From NCBI RefSeq assembly GCF_000266885.1, contig NC_018020.1, positions 1,178,001 through 1,242,000 on the forward strand: a DNA stretch of 64,000 nt, read 5' to 3'. Position numbers and translations under genes: made by a program. Every line of letters starts with the position of its first letter. Within the stretch, counting starts at the first letter, position 1. A model generated the notes under the pieces. That model ran no database searches and was not told where the DNA came from. It saw only the letters and a program-made list of their open reading frames with translations. Below, piece after piece: positions 1 to 8,857 of the stretch. The DNA is from Turneriella parva DSM 21527. Lineage in GTDB: Bacteria > Spirochaetota > Leptospiria > Turneriellales > Turneriellaceae.

Positions 1-1995
1 TTTTTGGGCAAAGCTTTCGGCAGTGAAGAAAATCCTACCCACATACCGATTGTGGCATCGGCCGGCACCAACTACCCGGTCGAAGTGAAGTACCACAACG
101 AGCAGCTCGATTCGGGTAACAGGGCAATGGCGCATGCGTGTGCGCGCAAAGCAATCGAAGTGCATGCAAAGCATGAGGGGGATTTTCTTCTCTTCTTGCC
201 GGGTACTGCCGAAATATTTGCGGCCACCGAATTCATCGAAGACCGTAGCCTGAAAAATACCGTTGTCCTGCCCCTTTATGGCGAACTCACAGCGCAAGAA
301 CAAGACCGGGTGCTCGAGCCGCCAAAGCCGAACGAACGCCGCATCATCGTCGCAACCCCGATTGCCGAATCGAGCCTGACATTAGAGGGATTAACCGTCG
401 TCATCGACAGCGGCCTCGTCAGGCAGCCGGCTCTCGACCCTGGCACGGGTCTGTCTTATCTCGAGACAGTACCCATCACGCAAGACTCTGCCGTGCAGCG
501 CGCCGGCCGTGCGGGCCGTCTCGGGCCCGGCACCTGCTACCGCATGTACACCGAAGCCGACTTTCGCCGCCGCCCCAAAACGCGCGCACCTGAAATTCTG
601 CGCACCGACCTCGCCGAAGCCAGCCTGCGCACACTCGCTTTTGGTTCGCCGCTGAAGTCACTTATGCTGCCCGACATGCCATCGACCGCGATGCTCGCGC
701 AGGCGGAGCGTCTGCTCAGCGACCTCGGCCTCATCGACAGAGCAGGCAAACTCACCACACTCGGCAAAAGCGCCTCTGCACTGCCTCTACATCCCCGCCT
801 CGCCACGATGCTCGCCGCCTCACCTTCTGAAGATACAGCTCTCCTGGCAGCGATGCTCTCTGAACGCGATGCGATGCGTGTTACCGGGGCGATGGCGACC
901 GATCTCGAAATTCGTTTTCAATCGCTGCAAAGGTTCATCGAAACCGGCGAGGTACCTGCGGGGGCAGATCGAAGGGGATTGGAAGCAATCGCGCGGGTTT
1001 TTAAGCAATTGCGACACTCTGGCCCTTGGGGCCAGAGTGTCGCAAATGCACTACTTTTTGCATACCCTGATCGCGTCGCTATGCGACGCGATCAGGGATC
1101 ATTTCTCATGCGCAACGGTCGTGGTGTTTACACAGAAAAGGGAGACTGGCTCGCCGAATCGGAGTTCATCGTTGCGGTCGATGTTAGCGGTGCGGAAAAA
1201 AATGCGAAGCTGCGCCTGGGACTTTCTGTTTCACGCGAGCAGGTCATGGAGCATTTTGCAGCTGCGATCGAAAAGCGTAACGAAATACGTGAAGTTGCGG
1301 GCAAGCCGCGCGCGTATGAGCAGGCCTGCCTCGGGGCGATTGTGCTTGTCGAAAAAGAGACAGCGCTGCCCGAGGGATTTGCCGAAAAGCTCGTTTTGCA
1401 GAAATTACGCGAAGGTGACTTCTGGGGCTTTCTGGGTGACGAGTCACGCTCACTCATTGCGCGCATTGAACTCATGCGCTCCTTTGGAGCTGATTTGCCT
1501 GAAAGCTCGCCCGAGCTCTTGCAGGGCACGCTCGACCTATGGTTGGCACCGTTTATTGCAGGTGCCCGGACGCTCGCCGATGTGAGCGATAACAAGATAG
1601 CCGAAGCACTGCTGGCGCGCTTAAGCTACCAACAACAAAAGTTGCTCGAAGATAACTTACCGGCCAGGCTGGTCGTGCCCAGCGGTTCGGCGCACCGCAT
1701 TCGCTACGAAGACGGCAAGGCAATCGTCGCCGTGCGCATTCAGGAAGTTTTTGGTCTCGCGACACAGCCGATGCTGGCAGGCGGAAAATTAGCGGTTACG
1801 TTCGAGTTACTCTCGCCAGGTCGGCAGCCGATTGCAGTCACAAAAAACCTGCCAGAACTTTGGAAATCCACCTATGCCGACATACGCAAAGAGATGCGTG
1901 GCCAGTACCCCAAACACTTCTGGCCCGAAGACCCGCTGTCGATGCAGGGCACGACGGGTACGAAGAAGGCGTTTGATCGGAAGAATTCTCTATGA
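1..1995 (+). CDS. hrpB: ATP-dependent RNA helicase HrpB, C-terminal part (5' truncated by window edge)
   Basis: The frame is open at base 1, so the N-terminal DEAH domain lies outside the window. What remains is the second RecA-like domain and the HrpB-specific C-terminus. Helicase motifs are visible: FLPG near residue 65, the ATPIAESSLT segment near 118-128, and motif VI QRAGRAGR near 166-173. A helical HA2-type region follows. The last 130 residues carry the HrpB C-terminal domain, with a YEDG...AVRIQEVFGL segment and a closing PKHFWPEDP. HrpB proteins are DEAH-box ATPases of about 800 residues whose cellular role is poorly defined. The stop codon overlaps by 6 bases the stop of the convergent membrane gene. 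Two perfect hairpins lie inside the coding region (listed separately). Confidence 0.93.
   Translation, partial: FLGKAFGSEENPTHIPIVASAGTNYPVEVKYHNEQLDSGNRAMAHACARKAIEVHAKHEGDFLLFLPGTAEIFAATEFIEDRSLKNTVVLPLYGELTAQEQDRVLEPPKPNERRIIVATPIAESSLTLEGLTVVIDSGLVRQPALDPGTGLSYLETVPITQDSAVQRAGRAGRLGPGTCYRMYTEADFRRRPKTRAPEILRTDLAEASLRTLAFGSPLKSLMLPDMPSTAMLAQAERLLSDLGLIDRAGKLTTLGKSASALPLHPRLATMLAASPSEDTALLAAMLSERDAMRVTGAMATDLEIRFQSLQRFIETGEVPAGADRRGLEAIARVFKQLRHSGPWGQSVANALLFAYPDRVAMRRDQGSFLMRNGRGVYTEKGDWLAESEFIVAVDVSGAEKNAKLRLGLSVSREQVMEHFAAAIEKRNEIREVAGKPRAYEQACLGAIVLVEKETALPEGFAEKLVLQKLREGDFWGFLGDESRSLIARIELMRSFGADLPESSPELLQGTLDLWLAPFIAGARTLADVSDNKIAEALLARLSYQQQKLLEDNLPARLVVPSGSAHRIRYEDGKAIVAVRIQEVFGLATQPMLAGGKLAVTFELLSPGRQPIAVTKNLPELWKSTYADIRKEMRGQYPKHFWPEDPLSMQGTTGTKKAFDRKNSL
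1009..1045. repeat. Perfect 17-bp hairpin with 3-nt loop inside hrpB
   Basis: Arms 1009-1025 and 1029-1045 are exact reverse complements around the loop TTG. The sequence is in frame and encodes part of the HrpB linker before the conserved AYPDR segment. It lies 20 bases before a second perfect hairpin. It has no T-tract and lies well inside the gene, so it is not a terminator for hrpB. Confidence 0.9.
1065..1097. repeat. Perfect 15-bp hairpin with 3-nt loop inside hrpB
   Basis: Arms 1065-1079 and 1083-1097 are exact reverse complements around the loop TAT. It encodes the conserved HrpB segment PDRVAMRRDQG, so it is part of the native protein and not an inserted piece. A perfect stem of this length within conserved coding sequence is unexpected. 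Confidence 0.9.
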
Positions 1996-3093
1996 TTGCA
2001 GCTGCCTGAATATCTGCCGCTGGCAGAGCCAATGTGATAGAGAATACACCAGCTGCAAAGTGACGAGCAGATACAATCTGAACTGAATTTTCTGCCACCA
2101 TTCGTCCCGCGAGTAAGAGAGCTCTAGTTCAGGGGAAAGTTCAACGAGTTCTTGCCCGCGACGCAATTGCGCCTGGCTTGGCGCACGTGGGGCCGCTGCC
2201 TGCGGAAAATGCTGCTTCACCGCTGCGTCAACCATCTGCACGAAGCCACCCTTGCATGATTTACCAACAATGCACCGGGAAACCTGAAAGATCATCGGAA
2301 ATCTTTCTTTTGGATACTGCGAAGGAAGATAGACCCACAAAGGCCAGGTCTGTATCGCGCCATAATCGAGCTCGCGATCAGTCAATGCCGCATATTCGAG
2401 CGTATACGCATCATCACCTGAGCCGATAGTGTGTCGGGTCACAAACTGCAGGCGCATCCCTGCACCCGAGATCCGCACATATTCGGGGTGCGAGGAATCG
2501 AGTAACGGTTGAACAGAATTCAGATCTGCGATGATTCCTTTTCTATTTATTTCGTCCAGTTGCTCAGTGCGGTACGCCCACTGCCGTGTGCCGTGGACAA
2601 ACCAGAAGCCGGCAACCAGACTCAACAGCAGGGCGATCGCCCGCCACAGTGATACCTGGTGGTACGCTTTACTCCATTTACCGCCCGGCGCCCGAAAACG
2701 GTCTGAGAACTCCAACACTGGCATCTGCGTTAAGTAGAGCGTCACGATAAGAGAAGCATAGAGCAGAATCGTGATACCCCAGTTTGAGAAGACCAAAAGG
2801 GCGATTACCGGAATCAAAAACAAAAAATTCAGAACTTTGTTATGGCGGTCGCGACCGAAGAAGCGCCACCAGAGAACAAACAGCGTGAACGCTCCCGAAG
2901 CGACCGCGAATATTGTCCAGCGTACCCGGTGTGCAAGTTCTGCAGATGCCTCGTTGGTGATGACTGCATACAAGAATGCGGTGGAGTAATAATGCAGCAA
3001 GGCAGCCCCGGCAAAGAACAACAAGACGAGTAAGCTCAATACCAGATTGACCACCGTGGCTGGTCTATTGTTCAACTTATCTTTCTGTCTCAT
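1990..3093 (-). CDS. Multi-pass membrane protein of unknown function
   Basis: I do not recognise a family. From the ATG at 3093 the product is 367 residues. About five hydrophobic segments fill the first 180 residues, a soluble region of roughly 170 residues follows, and one more hydrophobic segment lies near the C-terminus. The soluble part has two cysteines in the segment SRCIVGKSC and probably faces the periplasm. The open frame extends 18 codons upstream to a TTG, but that extension reads through a GC-rich palindrome, so I prefer the internal ATG. The gene is convergent with hrpB and their stop codons overlap. Confidence 0.6.
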   Translation of the reverse strand: MRQKDKLNNRPATVVNLVLSLLVLLFFAGAALLHYYSTAFLYAVITNEASAELAHRVRWTIFAVASGAFTLFVLWWRFFGRDRHNKVLNFLFLIPVIALLVFSNWGITILLYASLIVTLYLTQMPVLEFSDRFRAPGGKWSKAYHQVSLWRAIALLLSLVAGFWFVHGTRQWAYRTEQLDEINRKGIIADLNSVQPLLDSSHPEYVRISGAGMRLQFVTRHTIGSGDDAYTLEYAALTDRELDYGAIQTWPLWVYLPSQYPKERFPMIFQVSRCIVGKSCKGGFVQMVDAAVKQHFPQAAAPRAPSQAQLRRGQELVELSPELELSYSRDEWWQKIQFRLYLLVTLQLVYSLSHWLCQRQIFRQLQS

Positions 3094-3222
3094 GCTCAAT
3101 GACCAAACCCCGCCGGCTACGCCGGGCATAAACCCGTTTACAGACAAAATCTACATTCATACTGTGCGCAGTGCTTTTTGGTCTGTACTCATGTAGCAGA
3201 CGGTACAGAACCTATTCACGGG

Positions 3223-4569
3223 TCAACTGCGTTTGCGGCGCCTGGGCTTTGGTCTGTGCATTCTTTCGCGCGCCATCTTTTTCACCTGCGCGGCAAATTG
3301 CGGAAATTCGCCGAGCACTACCTGGAAGCTGTCTTTGTCGAGCGTGTACAGGTCACAGTATTCGACAGCACGCACCGAGGCATTGCGAGGTTGCGCGAGC
3401 AATAATGCGATTTCGCCGAAGTAACCACCCTCGCCGATGGTCGCATAAACCTGGTTAGTCCTCTCAGACAGCACTTCGACGCTGCCGCGGCTGATGAAGT
3501 ACATGTTATGGCCAATTTCCCCTTCACGAAAGATAAAGTCTCCCGGGGTAAACATCGCGGGTGTCAGTTTCATGACTATCTCTTTGATAAAAGCGTCTGA
3601 AGCTCCCTTGAAGATGGGCACCTTCTCGATGACATCGGCATGAATGTGCATCGCCAGCTCTTTCTGCAGCGCGCTGGGTAAATCTTTCAGAATGAGGTTT
3701 TCGTCGTAGCCGCGCCGGCTTTCCCACATGTAACGGTAGTAATGGCGCAGCTTCTGCCGCAGTGCAATGGGAATGTCCCGGTACTCAAGAAACAGGTTGA
3801 GGCGGTTGATTTTTTCCTGGTACTTCGAGCGCGCAATGTCGAGGTTGGCCAGCAGGCTTGCAATGTTACCGATCATGTAGCCGAACATGCCCACGCCGAT
3901 AATTTCGATCACGATGGTATACGCGATTTGCGGCACATTCAGCGGCGTGATGTCGCCATAGCCGATGGTTGCAAAGGTGGTGATCACCCAATAAAAGGCG
4001 CGCAGATAATTTTCAGGTGCCGAATAGTCGGGGCGAATGTTGCCGAGTACTATCCAGCCGCAGGCTGCCCAGTGCGCAACCATGAGTATCCACAGCAGAA
4101 GTATACCCAGGCGTATAACACTGGGATTAAAAAAATCCGCATGGCGCCAGCGATTGACCAACTCTTTCAGGTGCAGCAGGCGCACGAGTCGCAAGAGACG
4201 CAGCGCAGGGGCGAGATCGAAATGCAGACCGAAGAGGTGCACCGGTAGCGACACCGATAATAATTCAAAGGGCACTATCGACAGCAGATCGATGATGAAC
4301 CATGTCTTGAGGTAGTGGCGCCGAATTGCCGCCCGGTCGGTGACGATTTCACCGCGGTCAAAATAGGCGGTGTTGAAATGCAGCACCAGATCGATCAAAA
4401 AGAAGACGGTCAGAAACAGACCCGAATACCAGAAAAAGAAATTTTCTTTGAGCGAATAGACAAGCTCAAGGGGCCCGAGAATTGCCAGAGAGAGAGTTGC
4501 AAAGAAGAGCAGTAGATCCCACAGGGTGCGTGCCCACGAATCAGGTAAAAGCACGCCGCGGTGAAACAT
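3223..4569 (-). CDS. Cyclic-nucleotide-gated potassium-type channel (SthK/LliK-like)
   Basis: This 448-residue protein has the full plan of a six-helix channel with a cytoplasmic cNMP-binding domain. A voltage-sensor-like S4 with repeated arginines (RLLRLVRLLHL) spans about 124-134. The pore helix and selectivity filter TIGYGD lie at 201-206, a potassium-type filter. A C-linker follows, and a cNMP-binding domain fills about 315-435, with the phosphate-binding cassette FGEIAL at 384-389 and PRNASVR at 394-400, including the arginine that holds the cyclic phosphate. The length and order match prokaryotic CNG channels such as SthK from Spirochaeta thermophila. Ligand choice cannot be read with certainty. 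It is a likely effector for the class III cyclase at 16950-18023. Confidence 0.92.
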   Translation of the reverse strand: MFHRGVLLPDSWARTLWDLLLFFATLSLAILGPLELVYSLKENFFFWYSGLFLTVFFLIDLVLHFNTAYFDRGEIVTDRAAIRRHYLKTWFIIDLLSIVPFELLSVSLPVHLFGLHFDLAPALRLLRLVRLLHLKELVNRWRHADFFNPSVIRLGILLLWILMVAHWAACGWIVLGNIRPDYSAPENYLRAFYWVITTFATIGYGDITPLNVPQIAYTIVIEIIGVGMFGYMIGNIASLLANLDIARSKYQEKINRLNLFLEYRDIPIALRQKLRHYYRYMWESRRGYDENLILKDLPSALQKELAMHIHADVIEKVPIFKGASDAFIKEIVMKLTPAMFTPGDFIFREGEIGHNMYFISRGSVEVLSERTNQVYATIGEGGYFGEIALLLAQPRNASVRAVEYCDLYTLDKDSFQVVLGEFPQFAAQVKKMARERMHRPKPRRRKRS

Positions 4570-4609
4570 TGCGGCTTAAACCCGTGCGGCCGCTCAGGTG
4601 TGCAAGCGC

Positions 4610-5020
4610 TTAAACGTGCACCACGACTGAAGCAGTAGCGCGTTTCGGCAGATGGGGATTTTTTGCCCAGACTGACTTTAACAGCGACTGCTTCTCTTTT
4701 TCAGGCAGCTGCACATCAAAAATTTTGCCGGTCTCGGCGATAACGACATGGTCGTGCTCTTCGGTATTCGAGTCGTAGAGCAGCACATCGCTGCGTGCCC
4801 GCACCGTTTTCAAAAGACCATGCTCGACGAACAAATTCAGCACATTGAACACCGTAGCCCGCGAGACACGCGTAAACTCGGCGTTCACTTCTTTAAAGAT
4901 CTCTTCGGCCGTAAAATGCCGGTGCACACCGAGCACGTGGCGCGCGATTTCGAGCTTCTGCAGCGACACCCTCAGGCCACGGTCTTTCAGAAACTTTGCT
5001 ATGTCTGCCGGCTTTTTCAT
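4610..5020 (-). CDS. Fur/PerR-family metal- or peroxide-responsive repressor
   Basis: The protein has 136 residues, typical for the family. The N-terminal winged helix includes a LRVSLQKLEIARHVL helix and the recognition segment SRATVFNVLNLFVEHGL. The C-terminal dimerisation part has the metal-binding segment EEHDHVV, matching the HxH motif of Fur/PerR regulatory sites. It contains no cysteine at all, so it lacks the CxxC structural zinc site found in most members. It sits downstream of two minus-strand genes with a gap of 46 bases and may be transcribed with them or from its own promoter. PerR-like or Fur-like identity cannot be separated from sequence alone. Confidence 0.85.
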   Translation of the reverse strand: MKKPADIAKFLKDRGLRVSLQKLEIARHVLGVHRHFTAEEIFKEVNAEFTRVSRATVFNVLNLFVEHGLLKTVRARSDVLLYDSNTEEHDHVVIAETGKIFDVQLPEKEKQSLLKSVWAKNPHLPKRATASVVVHV

Positions 5021-5066
5021 GGCTCTCTCTTTTGAATATAGTCATGAGTTTAGAGTTCGTCTATTT

Positions 5067-6011
5067 TTAGATAGGGCGAATCAGGTCTTGGGCAGCCTCT
5101 GCCCAATCGCGAAAATCGAAGTTAAACCCCGCATCGAGCAGCCGGCCCGGCACTACGCGGCGGCTCTTCAGCAGCAGCTCGGTGTCGGTGCGCAGCACCC
5201 ATGCGCCGATCTCGGCCATCCATTTGGTTGCCGGCAACCCGATGGGCACCCGCGCAGCGCGGCGCAGCAGGCGCATGAACTCAGCTTGCGGCAGCGGCGC
5301 AGGGGAGGTAAAATTGATCGCACCCGAGAGCTTTTCATTTTCAATTACGAAGCGCACCGCGCGGCAAAAATCTCTGTAGTGAATCCATGAAACGTATTGC
5401 CGGCCACCGCCAATCGCACCGCCAAGGCCAAAGCGCGTCATGTTCAAGAGCACCTCGAACACACCCTTTTCGCTCGAGGCGCCACGCGGCGCCATCACCA
5501 TCGCCGTGCGCATCGCCACCTTGCGCGTTTTCGGCACGACCGCACGGGCCTGCTCAGCCTCCCAGTTTTTGGCGATCTCAACGCTGTACGCCCAATAAGA
5601 TGGCACACCCGGTTCATTGCCGCCGATCACCCCCGTTGCTTCATCGTTTGCTTCGCCCAACGTATGCCTGTAAATGGTTGCAGTGCTCATTTGCAGCCAT
5701 ATCTTGGGGGGATTTCTAACGTACTGAATCGCGTAACCCACGGCGCGCGTCGAATCGACGCGCGAATCCATCATCTGCTGCAGATTTTCTTTCGTATAGC
5801 GGCAATTGACTGTTCTGCCTGCAAGATTGATGACCACATCGGCGCCGTCGAGCGCGCTCACCCAATCACCTTGCGTTTTTGCATCCCAATAGATTTCACC
5901 GGGTGCCTTAGGTTTGCGCGTCAGTACCACCACCTCATCGCCCGTGCGCTCAAAGTCTGCGCGCAACACCTGCCCGAGTTGGCCTGTTCCACCGGGTATG
6001 ACGATTTTCAT
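5067..6011 (-). CDS. TIGR01777-family NAD(P)-dependent epimerase (YfcH/SDR39U1-like)
   Basis: This is an atypical short-chain dehydrogenase of 314 residues. The N-terminal Rossmann motif reads GGTGQLGQVL, with a downstream NLAGRTVNCRY segment typical of TIGR01777. The middle has the STATIYR and YWAYSVEIAKNWE catalytic-region segments, and the C-terminus is a DUF1731 domain ending in LLDAGFNFDF. The substrate is unknown for the family. Its ATG overlaps the TGA of the upstream envelope gene (ATGA at 6008-6011), so the two are translationally coupled. Confidence 0.88.
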   Translation of the reverse strand: MKIVIPGGTGQLGQVLRADFERTGDEVVVLTRKPKAPGEIYWDAKTQGDWVSALDGADVVINLAGRTVNCRYTKENLQQMMDSRVDSTRAVGYAIQYVRNPPKIWLQMSTATIYRHTLGEANDEATGVIGGNEPGVPSYWAYSVEIAKNWEAEQARAVVPKTRKVAMRTAMVMAPRGASSEKGVFEVLLNMTRFGLGGAIGGGRQYVSWIHYRDFCRAVRFVIENEKLSGAINFTSPAPLPQAEFMRLLRRAARVPIGLPATKWMAEIGAWVLRTDTELLLKSRRVVPGRLLDAGFNFDFRDWAEAAQDLIRPI

Positions 6012-7975
6012 GGCCCCGTCACATCAAAGCTAGTCGTGCATTCGTTCTGCAATAGAGCCGGCGTCGCTGTCGGGGCTGTTGCATAGACCTTCACCGTTTC
6101 AATGGTATCATGCTTCAGATCTGTCCACGATGCGACACCCTGTACCGCCGCCTTATTGAGAGTGCCGTCAGTAGTCGAGAGGTTTCCTGTAACTGCCGAG
6201 ACGCAAAGTGCACCAGCCCTGGGCACAATTTGTATCACAAAATTGAAGTCTTTGTCTACTCTTTGGTTGTTATCCTGCGCATAGATGGACTGTGTTCCCG
6301 GAAAGTCAGAATTGCGAGGCACCGACGCAAACTGAAAGGTCCCTCCACCCCGCAAATGGGTAGCAATGACGGTCATGGGTGAACCTGCATTTTGCTGAAA
6401 TGAATTGTTTGAAGCCAGCAGATTTGATGAAGTTTCCACAACGTCAAAATCTGTTAGGGGTGTTGTTTTGAGTAGAACCGTCTGGTTATCTGCAGTGCTA
6501 CCCTGAATGTTGCTACGCACGTGCGCTTTCACCTGGTATGTCCGGCCGGTGGTTTCGCCATCGGGCACAATAATGTCACCGAAATCTTTGAAGTATACAG
6601 TTTGTCCGACCGAAAAACCCACCGTGTTATTGCTTCCCGGGCCTTCGAGAATGAAGCGAAAATCTGCTGCATCTCCCGTACCAATATTGGTAAATCGAAG
6701 TTCTTTTATCTGCAGAGGATAACCATCTTTAGATCCGTTCTCTTTGACGGTGAACTCGAGAAGAATTTCAGCTGAGCCGATCGTATTATCGATTGAACTC
6801 AAATCAATCGATGCCGCCGTCGCCGTTTTTTCAACCAAGCCCGACTCTATACCCGCGCCCAATCGAGCATTCACCTCTGCCTGCGCACCGCCCGCGAAAT
6901 GAAACACCGTCGCCGAAGGTATAAACACCACAGCCCAGCGCGGGTGCAGCATCCATTTGATGTTCGCACCGGCCTGCGAAAGAAAGTAGAACTGTTCGAG
7001 TGTTTGCTCCGAAACGCTCTGTGCAGCGTTCGTGTCGACGGGCTTGCGGCCGAGCGCAGAGTAGTCAAACAAAAAGTTCGAATAGCCGAAACCGAACCCT
7101 GCAAAGGGTTCGAGACGCAGCGTGCCGAAATTGAACGCATAGCCGAGAGACGGCACGGCTTCGCCGGTTATGAGCCGTGTCGGTACGTCGCTACCGTTAC
7201 GAGTATATGTGCGTCGCGCATAACCCATGTTCAGGCCAAACTGAACGAAGACGGGCAGCTTGCTGCGGCGAGCTAGCAGTTCGGGAATCTGGTGTCGTTG
7301 GTAAGTGAATTCTGCGTTGAAGTGCGCAAATTCTGCACCCGAAACAGTAGTCGAACCCGAAAGATTGCCCGTCTCGGGAGCAAAACCCGCAGCCCGCATG
7401 CCGGCCGAGAATAGAATCGTGCGCTTACCCTTTTCAGGGTCAAAATACCACCCGCCGCTTGCCGCGAGTGTCTGCTGCGAGGGCAGAGCCTCTGACATTT
7501 TCGCGCCAAGGTCTGCGGCAATTTTGTTGAATGCATCGAACATTTTGGCCGACAGAGGGGCTTCGGATTTGAAATTCACGAGTATGCGCCCGGTTTCAAT
7601 TTCATAGAGATTGAGGTTGAGTCGCAATCGGCCATTCGTGACCGAATAGCGCCCGTTCAAAACCAGGTCTTGCCTCAGCCATTCGCCCATCTGCAGCGCC
7701 GCCGATTTCGTGTGCATGTCTTCGTCTTGAATGAGGTTGCCCGCCTGCGTATCTAGAATCGCCTCTTCAGGGGGATGTATAAAGAAATAGCTTTCGGCGA
7801 GTGTCGTGCGTATGGCTTCGGCAAGCGATGGGCCGATATAGGCAAGATCAGCCTGCGCACCTTCGTTCACAGGGTTCAAGACCAATAACCGCTTCACGGT
7901 CGGTGCGGCGTGCAAACTGGCCGAGATCAGCAAGACAAGCACTGAAGCGAGGCGCATTCTGGCAAAAGAAACCAT
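6008..7975 (-). CDS. Large secreted envelope protein: TolB-N-like domain plus predicted beta-barrel and beta-sandwich
   Basis: The 655-residue product starts with a signal peptide (hydrophobic VLVLLISASLHA, cleavage probably after LHA near residue 23). Residues about 25-160 resemble the nucleotide-fold-like domain found at the N-terminus of TolB/FlgO-type lipoproteins. Residues about 165-370 show alternating aromatic strands like an outer-membrane barrel. The remaining 280 residues are Ser/Thr/Gly-rich strands with late cysteines, like a secreted beta-sandwich. No exact family is recognised. It is the first gene of a coupled pair with the epimerase. The region upstream (7976-8085) is a divergent promoter region facing the ATPase gene at 8086. 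Confidence 0.6.
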   Translation of the reverse strand: MVSFARMRLASVLVLLISASLHAAPTVKRLLVLNPVNEGAQADLAYIGPSLAEAIRTTLAESYFFIHPPEEAILDTQAGNLIQDEDMHTKSAALQMGEWLRQDLVLNGRYSVTNGRLRLNLNLYEIETGRILVNFKSEAPLSAKMFDAFNKIAADLGAKMSEALPSQQTLAASGGWYFDPEKGKRTILFSAGMRAAGFAPETGNLSGSTTVSGAEFAHFNAEFTYQRHQIPELLARRSKLPVFVQFGLNMGYARRTYTRNGSDVPTRLITGEAVPSLGYAFNFGTLRLEPFAGFGFGYSNFLFDYSALGRKPVDTNAAQSVSEQTLEQFYFLSQAGANIKWMLHPRWAVVFIPSATVFHFAGGAQAEVNARLGAGIESGLVEKTATAASIDLSSIDNTIGSAEILLEFTVKENGSKDGYPLQIKELRFTNIGTGDAADFRFILEGPGSNNTVGFSVGQTVYFKDFGDIIVPDGETTGRTYQVKAHVRSNIQGSTADNQTVLLKTTPLTDFDVVETSSNLLASNNSFQQNAGSPMTVIATHLRGGGTFQFASVPRNSDFPGTQSIYAQDNNQRVDKDFNFVIQIVPRAGALCVSAVTGNLSTTDGTLNKAAVQGVASWTDLKHDTIETVKVYATAPTATPALLQNECTTSFDVTGP

Positions 7976-8085
7976 CTATCGCCGACGACTGTCAATCAGA
8001 ATCGAGTTTGTGCGTGAGGGCACGGTCGCTTTACAGGCATTCTTTTTTGGTTGACCGCAAGCTACCATGCGTAACTTAGCGGCAG

Positions 8086-8820
8086 ATGCATCGGGGTATC
8101 CTCGAAACTGTTCTGATTGCCGGCATTCACGGCAGCGCCGAAAATCTGAAGCAATGGGTTGAAATGTACCGCAAGCTCGCGGCGCAGCCCCTGCCGGCAA
8201 ATCTGGCCGAGTACCAGGCGTCGCTCGACAAACAGGTTAACCCCATACGCGAGCATGAAACCGTGCAGCTGACCGACGATCTTTTGCAGAAAGAAGTGAT
8301 TCGCCTGTTCGACGCCGGCGCGACAGAGGTCATTTTACCCTACAGCGAATTGCGCTGGCGCAACCAAAGCGACTGGGTGTTTCACAACGATAACGAAGAG
8401 GCTTTTTTCGTGGCCAATGAGCTAAACCTTTCACCGCTGCAATATATCAGATCGCGCGTGCAAAACTTCTGCGATAGCAAAGGCATGATTGCCTCGCACC
8501 GCGACGAGGTGGTCATCTCTGTGACCGAAGCGGCCGAGAACGCAATTAAGTATTCGAACGTACTGCCGGTTTACATTCACCACGGTCTCGACAAAGACGA
8601 ATACTTCATTCGCGCGATCAATTCGGTGACAGACCTGAACCTCAAAGACGAAATCTCGCGGGGCAAGTTCTCAGAAGATGTTTCGCTGATGCGAGGCGTG
8701 CTCGTGATGTCGAAGCTGCTCGATTTTCTCGACATCGTGCGCGACGTCGACCGCCGCCGCGTTGAGTTTATCGGTCGCAAGAAAGTGACGCTGAAAACCG
8801 CAAAACTGGCGTCGGTTTAA
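8086..8820 (+). CDS. ATP-binding protein with GHKL-type (anti-sigma/RsbW-like) ATPase domain
   Basis: The protein has 244 residues. The C-terminal half contains a helix with EAAENAIKYSN at about 147-157, matching the N-box of histidine-kinase-like ATPases in the anti-sigma factor group. The characteristic glycine-rich lid is weak, so catalytic activity is uncertain. The N-terminal 90 residues are not recognised. In partner-switching systems such ATPases bind STAS proteins, and a STAS protein is present in this window at 39902-40228, but no physical link is shown. The stop is followed at once by a perfect hairpin. Confidence 0.6.
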   Translation: MHRGILETVLIAGIHGSAENLKQWVEMYRKLAAQPLPANLAEYQASLDKQVNPIREHETVQLTDDLLQKEVIRLFDAGATEVILPYSELRWRNQSDWVFHNDNEEAFFVANELNLSPLQYIRSRVQNFCDSKGMIASHRDEVVISVTEAAENAIKYSNVLPVYIHHGLDKDEYFIRAINSVTDLNLKDEISRGKFSEDVSLMRGVLVMSKLLDFLDIVRDVDRRRVEFIGRKKVTLKTAKLASV

Positions 8821-8822
8821 AT

Positions 8823-8857
8823 ACGTAATACTTTCGCCGTTGGCGAAAGTATTACGT
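8823..8857. terminator. Perfect 16-bp hairpin between convergent genes, likely bidirectional terminator
   Basis: Arms 8823-8838 and 8842-8857 are exact complements around the loop GTT. The stop codon of the minus-strand aldehyde dehydrogenase gene (TAA, 8852-8854) lies inside the right arm. There is no long T-run, so intrinsic termination is possible but not proved. Confidence 0.6.

Noticed and set aside
1009-1097. Insertion of hairpin elements into hrpB
   Set aside because: The residues encoded by the second hairpin are the conserved HrpB AYPDR region, so the DNA is native sequence.
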